64,000 bases of DNA from Hypomesus transpacificus (Eukaryota; Chordata; Actinopteri; Osmeriformes; Osmeridae), in the NCBI RefSeq assembly GCF_021917145.1, contig NC_061067.1, forward strand, positions 782,537-846,536. The letters run 5' to 3'. Made by a program: the position numbers and the translations under genes. The notes under the pieces were generated by a model. It saw nothing but the letters and a program-made list of their open reading frames with translations. It searched no databases and was not told where the DNA came from. Positions within the stretch are counted from its first letter, which is position 1. Each line of letters begins with the position of its first letter. This document shows, in pieces, positions 13,615-24,982 of this stretch.

Positions 13615-16600
13615 ACTTACAGACTTGCCTCGGCATCTGTGGCAGGGAAGGATTTGAATGTTTCCCTTTCTTCCACCTTGGGCTTCAACCACGAGTTGGA
13701 AGTTAACCAGCCATACCTCTGCTGAAACCAGTGAATGGCCGAACCATGTAGCGGATATAAAGAGGAAGTTGACAATGTTTTTCAATACCTGGGCTTTAGT
13801 CCCAGCACAGTCAATTTGCAGGATTCTCATTGTGTTGAAGACATTATGGTTCACTGCTACAGTGGGAGAATCTAAAACAGATAGAAGCAAAGTAGATGAT
13901 AACTAGATTGCTGGGTCTTTATTTGGTGGAATTACACCACACACACCACTAGGGGCAGTGTCTCATAGAATTGGTTTTCCAATTAGAAAATCTGGAAGTG
14001 GAAACAAGCAGAGGCCGATGCATTATATCAATGCATATCACTTACATTGATAAATGTTTGTGTAGATTACATTTTCTTATCAGCAAGTTTGTCTCATTAG
14101 CTCTTGATTCTTTCGATTGAAACCTAGGTCTAATATAAGACATTGTATACATTTAATGTCATCAATATAGTCTGCGTTTTGCCAAAAGTTTCATTTTTGT
14201 TTTTGTTGTCACTGTTGTGAATTAATGCTGCGGTGCTGTACATATAATATTTGTTTGTTTTTTAGTAAAGAAGTGTTTCTTAAATGTTTACTTTCTGTTT
14301 TTGTTGCGTTATGGATTAACGTAACTATGTGATAATCTTTTGTTTACTTTGCTAATGTTGTGTTATGCATATTAGGGCAATTACTGTGGGGGGAATTGGT
14401 ACTTTTAGAAATCTGACCGACTTCACCTTTTGATGTCCTGAAATCCTCTCAGTCATACACCATTCAGTTTCCAGCCACTATTGCTGAAGTCACTGGCGTT
14501 TCAATTTCTTATCAGTCCTAAATTCAGATATACAGACACCACAGTAAGTGGGGGACATCACAGGACTGTAAACAGGAAGAAGGAAGATAGAGTGAGATTT
14601 ACAGAACCCTACAGAGGCCCAAGGCTAAGATTAATCAATACGATTTCTTCATCCCCATTATCATCAATTCTGCCATGTAGGAACAACATTTCTATCACAT
14701 GGTTCTTGCACACAGGAGCCACTGGTGTCACAGTATCAGTCTTATTACTCACAATCAGAGGTCGATGCTCAACCAGGAAATCAACCAAAGTGGCTATTAT
14801 GGTCTCCTTAAAAGGTTAATGGTTACAATTTTATGTCACTGTTCCAGAATGCCCTATATGTCTCTTTGGTACCGTAAATGTGCACCAATAGACGTGTTGC
14901 CCTGAGATTAGCTGGGATGGTTGCCTCAGATTAGCTGGTGTAAGTGTGTTATAGGTGCCTCACTGTGGAATCACCAGCCCTTCAAAATACGTACTCTATC
15001 TTTCCCTCTGCTAACATGAACTGAGACATTTACTTCTTCTCTGTGACTTATTTTCTAAAGAATATTAGCCTACAAGGACAGCTGAGTCACAGTAAAAAGA
15101 AAAATGAATAGAAAAACTGAAAGGAGTCTGCATCTGAAATCTCTCTTCCAACTCATCATTGTATTTTTTGTTCAAGAAATACAGCAGGCAATACTGTCGA
15201 GTCTGTTTATAATCAGAGTTACAATGAATGAGCCCTTTTTTACCATTTATAGTGTTTGTGTGTTAGTAACTGGAACCAAATAATTTGCGGCAGGAGGTTG
15301 ACAGATCATAAATAACCAAAATCCATCTGCCAAACTACTGTATATTCTTTGGTGTTAATTTAATTGCCTGGCAGTCAACTCTTTTGCGTATAATAGTCTC
15401 TCTTGTGTGTTTGCGAGTTTGAATTGGTTGAAGTATAGCCACAGCAGGCAGGTTGTTTTCAAACGCAAGTTTTTCTATTTAGTAAATGATGAGAACCTGT
15501 GAAAATCACCCCCTTATAAATAAACCGAAGCCCTGATGGATCTAGCTATAACACATTTAGCCACAGCTTTAGCCACAGCTATAACACATAGAGCTGCAGT
15601 GTTCACAAAGGTAGCCAAATGGTCTCTTCACTCTTCGGTGAGTCAAAAGAACCCTCAACGGGTGCCCAGTACACCAACACCACATTCCAGATCTGTCAGC
15701 TTCGCCCGCTCTGCGTGTGTCTCTCCAGCCAGCACTACCCCTTAATCGCCATAGTGACATACACACACACTCCCCAAGTGCAGAGGATCAGACGTGATTT
15801 TCAACGTGACCGACCAACACAAACACAATCAACAAGGCTCTGGTGAGACATCGCGAGGAACAACTGGTGCATTCCTCCACTGCCCTCCAAGACCGTACGC
15901 TGTGCCTATTTAGGGCCACTGTTTCATTTGCACACAATTTTCGAGCTTAGCAGGCAATCAGGTAACCATAATAAGGTGAGTTTATTTACACATGATGAAA
16001 CATACAGGGCTTCGTGAGTCATAGGTAGTCAAACAGGGGGCCAAGAGATGGAAAACATTTCTTTTTCCCATGGCTATCCAGCTAATGGTGTAGCTGGTTG
16101 AGAACGCACGACAAGCTGCTGCGAGCTGTGAAAGAAAACTGATTTCTTGACGGTGAACTGTTTTTAAAAATTTAATTTCGCCCTGCTTTCACACTCACAC
16201 ACACAAAGCTTCTGTATTATACTTGTATTGTCGTGCTGTAGTATGAGCGCACGGTCTTCGAGCGGGCGTCTCAAGGAGAGCCTGAGGGTCAGGGTATTGG
16301 CAGCGGATGGAGGTGCTGGAAGCAGGAAGCAGGAACCCAGAGCTGGAGGAACAGGTCAGGCACAGTGTGACAGAGTCGTTTTGGCCACCGTTCCATCTCA
16401 GGGACTAAGGAGCACCTGACACATTGGCTCACACCTCCGTGCAGAGATTACCCAGGTGGCTCGTGATGTCATGCCGAGATCTCACTCTGAAAGTCTGGAG
16501 ATGTGATTTAAACCTTGACGAGGGAACTCTGCTGACCGTGATGATGGACCCTCCTGACATACTGAAGGGTTAAATGTCTCCTCCGCTTTGATTTAAAGAT

Positions 16601-19435
16601 AATGGGATTTCCAGTTTGAACTTCAATTTTCTACTTTGTGACACTTTTAGTGGAGACTGAAGAGAGGATTCTGGTCAAGCTCAGACAGCACAGCTACCTC
16701 TGACCACATACTCACCACCTGAATCAACAATGTCATTTAATTTAGGGTTGGCATATTCTTGCGACCTACATCCAACTCCACAGAGTAAATGAACCCTGTG
16801 GCTTCATTAAAATATCAACGTCCTCTTTATTTTACCTTTGCTCTACGGCGTGTGTGTGCTGTCGTTAAACAGCTTTGGGTAAAACCTCATGTGCCCGTAC
16901 ACGAGTTTCTGATAAACCCAAAAGGAGGTGTTCCACTGCTCTGTTCTCCAGGCTGTGCTTAAAGTCCATAAGATAGTCACACCGCAGCTGCTATGTGAAC
17001 AGTTATAGCCCACCAGCTGCATCTGATTTCCCAAAAGCATCCACCACTACCAGGTACATACTGTACCAATTTAGCTAATGTTACGACCTCATGTTACAAG
17101 ACCTTAATATCAATTTTTACTTAAAGGCCTTTTACTTTATCTAGGTATTCTGCACAGGGGCTGGAGAGAAATAAAGAACAGAAAGAAGACAGAAATAGAG
17201 AATGTGATGGCAAAAAGTAAAATGGAGAAAAAAGAAATAGAGTCAGGGTTTGGAACGGGCTCCAAACATGTTTAGATGGACGCGTCAACTAATAGTCCAC
17301 TGTTTCAAAAACACAAGTAGTTTGGCTTTCTTTAAATGAATCCCCCACAACAAGGTCTACCCAACACAGAAGTGATGCCTAAAACATTACACGGAGTTAG
17401 ATAAATAACAGATTTCACAGGAGGATAGCCTCTGAGCATTATAAAACGTATCCAGTTAAAGTATTTGAACCTTCCTACAAATCATAGATTTATCCTTGAC
17501 AGGCACAACATCTAGGGAGTCATCGTATCGTTGGATCATCCTCATCTATCATGTTGTTCTGTTTTTAGCTTGGTGGAACTGTTGCACACCGTTGTTTAAG
17601 GAGGAGGAGGAATGACCTCCTGTCACAAGTGGTGAGTGGGTGATGGTACTGCAAACTGAATGTAATATAGATTGACTGCGGGTCACAAATGAATGTTTGG
17701 GTCAAGAGCCCATGGTGTCACCGATAATCAATTTCCACACAATTGAATTCCATGGCACATACATGTTTCACCACAAACCTGAGGATCAATTTAACATCCA
17801 TAAACAGTCTGCTAAGGGGCCAATGCAGACTACATGTCTCTCGTCCCAATGCAAATGTAAATGTCCCTTGTTTCATGATCATTACGAACAAATCTTAACC
17901 TTTTCAGAGAAGGACCGACATGTAGATGCTCTGTACATAGAAATTAGTTGTCTGTGACAACACCGTTTACTGTTGTGTGAGTTTGTGATTTGAAAATAAG
18001 AAAACAAATCTGTCATAATTCTTGGCAGAAGAAATTAAAAACTATTCATAAAATGTACTATCTTTTCAGAACATGGACAAAAAGTCAACATCAGACTAAT
18101 TTTTTTTTTAGCTAATTGCTCATCATGATTCAGGCTATGTCTGCATTAAAACCCTCCAGATATCATGACGAATAGAGGCCCAATGTGATATGGATCACTA
18201 AAAATTACCATCTCCCTTTGGAGGTGAACACAAAGTCAAATGCAAAAAAACATTACAGTAAGAGAGGCCATTGCACAATAGTTGTGACACAACCGATTAT
18301 GATCAATGGGTTTCCATCTCAAGTTAGCCTGCGAACATCTCACAGAACTCATTCTGAAATTATATTTTAACACTGAGATTCTACAAGCACTGCAATCATT
18401 ACTGAGTGGGTTTACATTTACTCGCATGCAAATTTAACCGATGCAAGCTATAGGCAAACTGATGTACCCTGAAGTTGGTGTACTTATCTGTGACCACAAC
18501 AGGCAAACAATGGATGCTATATCATTTCTTGCTTAGGTTGTCTAACATAATTACATTACTGCTCGGAGTGGTACTATGACCAGCACATTCTCAGCATTGG
18601 CAACATTTATAATTCAGACTGCAGGCATTGTGTATCGTACCCGGAGCAGAACTAGCAGTTAAGAACTACAAGTCGGAAAAACCGCAGGCTTATTGGATGA
18701 ATTGTTAAACTGAGACCTTTTGATTCTCTGAACTGGGCCTATGCTCTGCAGGACTGGGCTACTGGGTGTGCAGATATTGGTGGCCCACCAGGAACAGGCA
18801 CCAAAGCTAGAGTCCCCAAAACTCACAGAAAATGTCCTGTTTACCTTCTGCTACCTATGACTAGAAACTAGCATCAAATGATCACATCCAGAAGCTGTCA
18901 GTGTTTAAGGGGAAACAGTTTGAGTTTTGGAAAGTTTACTCTATTCCTTTCTAAAAGAGATGCAACCTAATTCATCATCACAGCTAAGTAATAACATTTC
19001 AAGACGCCCTGCCCAGACAAGTATATTGAATCGGTCTCCACTGTGCCTGGTGAAAATCTATTTAGGTAAATAATTAGAGTGGCGAAGGCTTAGATGAGCT
19101 TGTTTGGACAACTGCACCGACCCAGTATGAAACTGGTCTACAGGTCAAGAAATGCATGCCTCAAAATTCTCACCAGAATGATGAAAGCCCAATTCACAAT
19201 GGCATTCAAACCAGGACTCTTGTCATGTTTACTAAATATACCGTTATAGGCTACAGTCGGATTCATTAAAGAATCATGATGTTGCAATATCCAAAACCTG
19301 TAAACAATAGAGGAATACAGATAAACTAGTTTTTTTTGCATCATTTTTTTAATGAACCACTGCTAGACACCGTCAAGTCTTGAGGGCTGTCAAATTTAAT
19401 TTCAGCTCCAGATAGTTTGAACATGCACTCCTAAT
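13615..19435. other. Non-coding stretch, no gene supported
   Basis: Several short open frames exist (for example 13658-13906, 14481-14819, 15536-15846) but none shows a recognisable domain, and their flanking splice signals are weak. Confidence 0.5.
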
Positions 19436-19630
19436 GGAGTCAGATGGCTGAGCGGTGAGGGAGTCGGGCTAGTAATCTGAAGGTTGCTGGATCGATTCCC
19501 CGCCGTGCCAAATGACGTTGTGTCATTGGGCAAGGCACTTCACCCTACTTGCCTCTGGGGGAATGTCCCCTGTATTTACTGTAAGTCGCTCTGGACAAGA
19601 GCGTCTGCTAAATGACTAAATGTAATTGTA
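19436..19630 (+). repeat. tRNA-derived SINE, plus orientation, near full length
   Basis: Starts with a tRNA-like head carrying RNA polymerase III A-box (TGGCTGAGCGG) and B-box (GGATCGATTCC) sequences, continues through a conserved body containing GGGCAAGGCACTTCACCCTA, and ends in GCTAAATGACTAAATGTAAT. The head resembles a Leu or Ser tRNA. This is the best reference copy in the window. Confidence 0.9.
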
Positions 19631-19782
19631 ATGGAAAGCACCACCATAAGGATCATCAGAGGGGTGGGTCAACAGAGGCTTTATCACAAGACGCATGAAA
19701 TAGGTCTTTCCAATCCAAGCTTGATTTAAGAGTTGGTAGGCTTTAGTCTGCTTTAGAGACAGATCAATTTGTGACAAAGAGT

Positions 19783-20083
19783 TGTCCTCACCAAGTTCTG
19801 TATTATGCTGTTGTCTGCATCCGTGATGACAAAGAAAGTGATGGGCTCCCTTGCTTCAAACAGGACCTAGAAAGAATGACACGGAATAGATTAATTTACA
19901 AAATAAAAGTCAATAAAAATTAGAGGGTATAATTCTTGTCCTCACCAAGTTCTGTATTATGCTGTTGTCTGCATCCGTGATGACAAAGAAAGTGATGGGC
20001 TCCCTTGCTTCAAACAGGACCTAGAAAGAATGACACGGAATAGATTAATTTACAAAATAAAAGTCAATTAAAATTAGAGGGTA
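19783..20083 (-). repeat. 154-bp tandem duplication containing a coding-looking exon
   Basis: Two adjacent copies, about 19783-19936 and 19937-20083, are almost identical; one A/T difference is visible near the copy ends. Each copy contains the same 75-base minus-strand exon-like segment with both splice sites (see the next entry), so the duplication breakpoints lie in intron sequence. Confidence 0.92.
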
Positions 20084-20731
20084 GCAACTTTAATAGTTGC
20101 ACCAAAATATGTCAGATGAGTCAATATACTTCAACTGAAAAGGTCATAAATAATTAACAGCTCTGTTGCCGGGACAGGTAAGCAAATGTATCAGAATTCT
20201 GACCTTAGTACTGATTGTGTGAAATACATTCTATTCAATCATGTAGACATTCAATCATGTAGACGCTTTAACCAAGAGCCAAAAGAAGCTTTTAGGCAAA
20301 TCGTTTTTTTGTATGAGGCAATCCATTACACTTTTAAAGGGGTTCTAATATCAAATTCTTTGCTCCTACTGTCCACAAACATTGAAGTGAAGGATTAATA
20401 AGTGGCACACTGGATGCTGGCCAATATGAAAGTTGCCAAGTCATGAGGTAAGACGATTCAGTCAGGGTATTTTGGGTAAAAAACACTTTGTGGTTAGAAA
20501 ATCAATGGTAAGCCTTGAATTGGTTGGGTGGAAAAAGTAACGAAAAAAGCAAAAAACAAGATCGATAACAGCTCAAGCAGAAATAGGGCTCCTCAGATGC
20601 ATTTCAAATGGCTGTAGAAGACCTTAAAACCTTAATTAGGATGTGTTTACCTGCACATACTGCTCTCACCTTTAGATGTAAGACACACGAGTTCCTCTGG
20701 GTAACATCCAACGCTTCAGTTAAGCACTCTG
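19792..20731 (-). CDS. Fragment of an unidentified gene: one exon plus a duplicated 25-codon exon
   Basis: Minus strand. Candidate exon 20670-20731 (62 bases, entering in phase 1 and ending in phase 0 before GTGAGAG) reads ECLTEALDVTQRNSCVLHLK. It joins in frame to a 75-base exon present twice, at 19946-20020 and 19792-19866, each bounded by a TAG acceptor and a GTGAGGA donor. That exon reads VLFEAREPITFFVITDADN followed by SIIQNL. Both ends are phase 0, so including one or both copies keeps the frame. The joined reading is protein-like and open only in this frame. I do not recognise the family. Other exons were not found with confidence, so it may belong to a gene spread over 12-23 kb or be a relic. 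Confidence 0.5.
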
Positions 20732-23700
20732 CTCTATTAAATGTACTTTACTGTTGCCTGTAATGTATTCCTTTAGGAAGGAAGAAACACCATCGGGATA
20801 CTTGATACTGGCCAATTAGGGGAGATTGATATCCACACACTGAATTTCCTCATGGCAACGTTCACCCGTCATAGAAAACTTTAAAAGAAAATGTGGTTTC
20901 TTTCTGTAGTCCTGTGTGTGAAAGCATTATGTTTTAAACCAAACACATCTGTAGTCAGTCGAGGTAATTAAATGTATTAACTGCAAAGATGTAAAGTACT
21001 CCGCTTTCACACAGTATGGCTGTCAACTCCAATAAAGAATGATTCAAATGGGACCACAAGAGAGAACACATGGAATTGTCAGTTCCTTTGAAAATGACCC
21101 TACAAAGTTGTGGGTGGATGGATAATTGACCTTTCTCCTTGGTCTTCGATAATGTCCCATTACATGGCAGAGAAAGCAGAAGGGGACTGAATAATAAACA
21201 CCACAGCTTTTGATCCCTGCCACTTGAGAAAACTGCCTATCGAAACCAAGGGCAGGCTATATGAAATTCACATGTCACAACTTAGCATGTGACAAGCCTC
21301 CAGGCCGGCCGACAACGCACGTGGGTGCATACATCTGCAGGACTACAGATAGGAGAGCACAAAGCTGACTATTTAGCCAACAAGTTAGTGCCTGACGTTA
21401 GCACTAAAGCACAGCTCAATGGGTCTGTCCACTACAGCTGTGTCACCTCAGCCACAAACATCCACCTGGCTAAACATTACCGTCAGTGACCATTCCTCCT
21501 GGTCTACCTGGAGTTCAGGGAGATTGCTCAAACTGTCACAGAAATTATCTCTGATCCCAGGAAAGAAGCACATGCTTTCATATCCACTGCTGTGTATCAA
21601 GAGCGCACGGGGGCTTCACATGCCTGAGGAAATGAGATTCTGACGATGACTCTGATGTAGTCAGGCCTACCGGGGAGTCTGGAACGTTTGTGTCAGCACA
21701 GTCTGACCTCATCCTCTCATTGAGTTGGTCGAAGACAAAATAAAGTTGAATAGAAAAAGATGATGGGTGTTCCAATCTCCAGCGGTAGAACATGCACACC
21801 TGACACTCACAGGAAAATGTTCTACAAAAACATAGATGCAGATGTGGTCACTGCTACTGTTTCACTATATATTATCAAGCCCCTGACCCCTGCAATTATC
21901 TCTGATAGACAGTATTGTTGCAAGGGACTCTGAGATGGACAATGTAAGTAAGTAAGAAAGTAAGTAAGTAAATAAGTAAGTAAATTGTATTCATAAAGCA
22001 CACTAACACAGCAAGGCTGACTGAGGTGAACAAGAGTACACAAAATAAACACCATAAAATACATATAAAAACAAAATACAAACAGTCAATAACAGTAAAA
22101 TAAGTAACAATACAACTCAAGAGGTAGTGGGAAACGCTAGTGCATATAGGTGCGTTTTAAGTTTGGATTTAAAAACAGACAATGTGACAATGCAGTGATG
22201 ACACAAGGACCAGACGAGACACTGAACTTGTACCAACATCAGTTTTCTTATCTTCTCCAGCAGGAGAGCAGAAAACCTTCTAAAGCCATTATTCCGATTC
22301 AGCTCATTAATTTGTTTTTCACAACAGCTCTCAAGAATCTTTCCTGGTGATTCCGTCTATGGTTTCCTATTAAGTCTGCTGTGTCATTAAATGTGTAGGC
22401 TCTGTCTTTCTTTGTTCTCTCACATATGCATAGCATTCCCTTGGCCTGTTTTCTGGATGACAACTGTTCACAATCCATTTGATACACTTTCCAAGAAAAC
22501 GCAAACTGAGATATTTACATCGTCGCTTTCTGTAACATCCATCCACCCGGCACCGCAGCACTCGGTGAAGTATCCTCACCGTTCAAAGTCGGTCCTGTGC
22601 GTGACAGAACAGAAAGTAACTGGCAACACAACAAAAGCATTTAATGAACTTCAACCATACATTTCAGTAGCCTACCACTCCTGTAAACCGAGATAAAGTG
22701 TGGCCCTTGAGATTGTAGGTCACAGAATATTATCATCGCCTCACCCAAAAAACGCCCTTCAGATAACACAGAGCCTTTAATCATGAGTCGTGGTGCGACT
22801 GCAGAACAGGTTCTGTGCTACGTTTGAGAATAACTTCACAAATTATTTTTTGACAAAAAGTAGCCAGTTATAGGGAGCCAGGCTCCAGGACAGTAGCATA
22901 ATTGCTGGCGCATGTCACTGTCACAATGTGGACCCGCTGTGCTTTTACGTTAATTGTTTGGTTTACTATCAAGCCTCAAGGGCAGCTGGCATTTCTTCTT
23001 CTGCTGCTGCGTGGATTGCACCGCTAGAAAGAGCATCACTTCAAGGTTTGGCGGCAAGACATCTGTGACGAAGAGACCGTATACCTCTCCAAACCCATCT
23101 ATTACAGTGCGTAAGCAACGAGCCAGAACAGATAGGCCTATTAAAACTGAAAGTACATTAAAGCAAAGTCACTTACTGCCTTGATTTCTTCTAGTTTTGA
23201 GTGAGAGCGTGCAGGGCGAATTAAAAGCTAACTGCTATTGGAGATATTGATAGTATATTAATTCTGTATAGAATACATGAATCCATACAATAAATGTGCA
23301 TATTAGCTGACCTTGTTTGACACTTGAAGTAGATGTTTCAAACTGTAGACATCTGGAGCATTGATTGGAGCATTCATTATCATTGTGGAGGCTCACACTT
23401 GCAATGATTGGCACAAGACCTAAAGTTTGTATCTAAACTTCACAGCTAAGTAACTGTTAATGGCAAACATAGAGGTAGTTGAGAAATCTAGAATAAACAC
23501 ATTCTGCTGAACAAAACAAACCTTTTACTTGAGAGTACATTTCTGAGCATTCATTAAAAAGCATGACTGGAAGCTTATTTAAAACAAGGCGGGCTGAAGG
23601 CTTTGAAAAGGTGACAGGTATGCTGCTCTGAGCTGGGGAGAGAGATGCACAACTCAGGTGGTGTTAACACATTGCTAAAGGTAAAATATCTTATCTTGTA

Positions 23701-23760
23701 TGATGCTCATTGATCAGAACCCACCAGGAGCCACAAAGACTCTGACAGGCAACTAAAAGC
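20732..23760. other. Non-coding stretch with a TAAG microsatellite
   Basis: A (TAAG)n microsatellite lies at about 21946-21983. Short open frames here lack recognisable domains. A possible minus-strand exon ending at a GTAAGTGACT donor near 23170 was seen but is too weak to call. Confidence 0.45.
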
Positions 23761-23968
23761 TGCACTGATAAAATGAACTTTATGGTAGAGTAAAATATAT
23801 TAACTCAATTGTCATAAATTGTACATTATTATATTAAGTTTCAGTGTGTACTACAATGTTTTGAGTAAGTATTTCAATATATACGCATTTAATTCATGTA
23901 ATAAACTAAATGTGTGGGAAGATTACGTTTTAGCACATATTTATTAATACAATTTAAATGATTTAGAG

Positions 23969-24807
23969 CAGGGGTGTCAAACTCATTTCGCATCGTGGGC
24001 CACATACGGCCTAGGGAGATGTCAAGTGGGCCGGACCATTAAAATTATACCATACTCTGCTATAAATAACCAAAATATCATGTCTTTCTTCTGTGTTATC
24101 TAGTTTAATTGATATAAAGACCATATCGTATAAACTCCGTCCAACCGCTTTAACACGTGATGATCTCTTCGGTGGTGTAGTTGGTTAAAGCATTGTACGG
24201 CTACATATTGTTAATGCGAATCTGGGATCCCAAGTTCGCGCCCCAGTCCAGTGAATCTCGTACGATATTCTTTAACTTTTACTGTGAGAAAATGACATAA
24301 TTCTAAAGGCCTACGGATGTATCACAACATTTTAATGTGTGAGCACTAATATCAGATCAAAATGAACACATGTAGCATTAATTAAATATTGAATAACGTA
24401 GGGTAGTCTACCGTCGGAGACAACCACTACGCCTCATTCAGCCAGTTTAAACGGCTGCTAGATGACGCTGTTCATTTTCAAAGCGCCGATAGTTCGGCTC
24501 TTTGGGCCGGCACAATCCGGAAGAAACCACCAAAGCTTCACAAGGCATCGTTCGCCCATCCCTAGTAGAGACCAAGGTATTAATTGATACCGTCTGCTGT
24601 TTTCAGTCTGTCTCAGTGATGCGGCTTGTCTTCTACTCTGATGGAAAGAGTGCGCCCCTTAGCGGATAATCCATGAATTACAGCGAATTAAAAATATTAA
24701 TTCCATGTCTTTTATGCATTTTTTCCACTTTCAAATTATCCTGCGGGCCTGATCGAACCTCCTTGGGGGCCGGTTCCGGCCCGCGGGCCGTATGTTTGAC
24801 ACCCCTG
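23969..24807. mobile_element. Non-autonomous hAT element, 839 bp, nested in the larger transposon
   Basis: Terminal inverted repeats are CAGGGGTGTCAAAC at the left and its reverse complement at the right. The 8-bp target duplication ATTTAGAG is perfect at 23961-23968 and 24808-24815. The ends also contain the CGTGGGCCACATACGGCC / GGCCGTATG blocks common in this hAT class. No transposase frame remains. It carries a tRNA-like segment near 24170-24245. Confidence 0.92.
24166..24250 (+). repeat. tRNA-like segment with A and B boxes inside the hAT
   Basis: TGGTGTAGTTGGTTAAAGC resembles a polymerase III A box and AGTTCGCGCCCC a B box, about 55 bases apart. The segment does not fold into an acceptable tRNA by eye, so it looks like a tRNA-derived relic captured by the element. 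Confidence 0.45.
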
Positions 24808-24982
24808 ATTTAGAGTCACTATAAATACACCAAAAAATACTAAGTAAATTTTAATCAAAAACTAGCCCTTTCATCTGCGCTTGCGCCCTTGGACTTGAGA
24901 AGATACGCGCGATTTTACTTCGGTCAGAGACGGTTGGTTCAGAGAATGTAGAAGTGCTCTGGTTGGGTTGAACAGCATCCAT

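Noticed and set aside
13597-13890. Possible minus-strand exon (SPTVAVNHNVFNTMRILQ...)
   Set aside because: Flanked by a usable acceptor, but the donor is ambiguous, the phase does not join to the duplicated exon at 19.8 kb, and the frame overlaps the edge of a SINE.
24166-24250. Functional tRNA gene
   Set aside because: Box-like motifs are present but no good acceptor stem or anticodon arm can be drawn; it lies inside a transposon.
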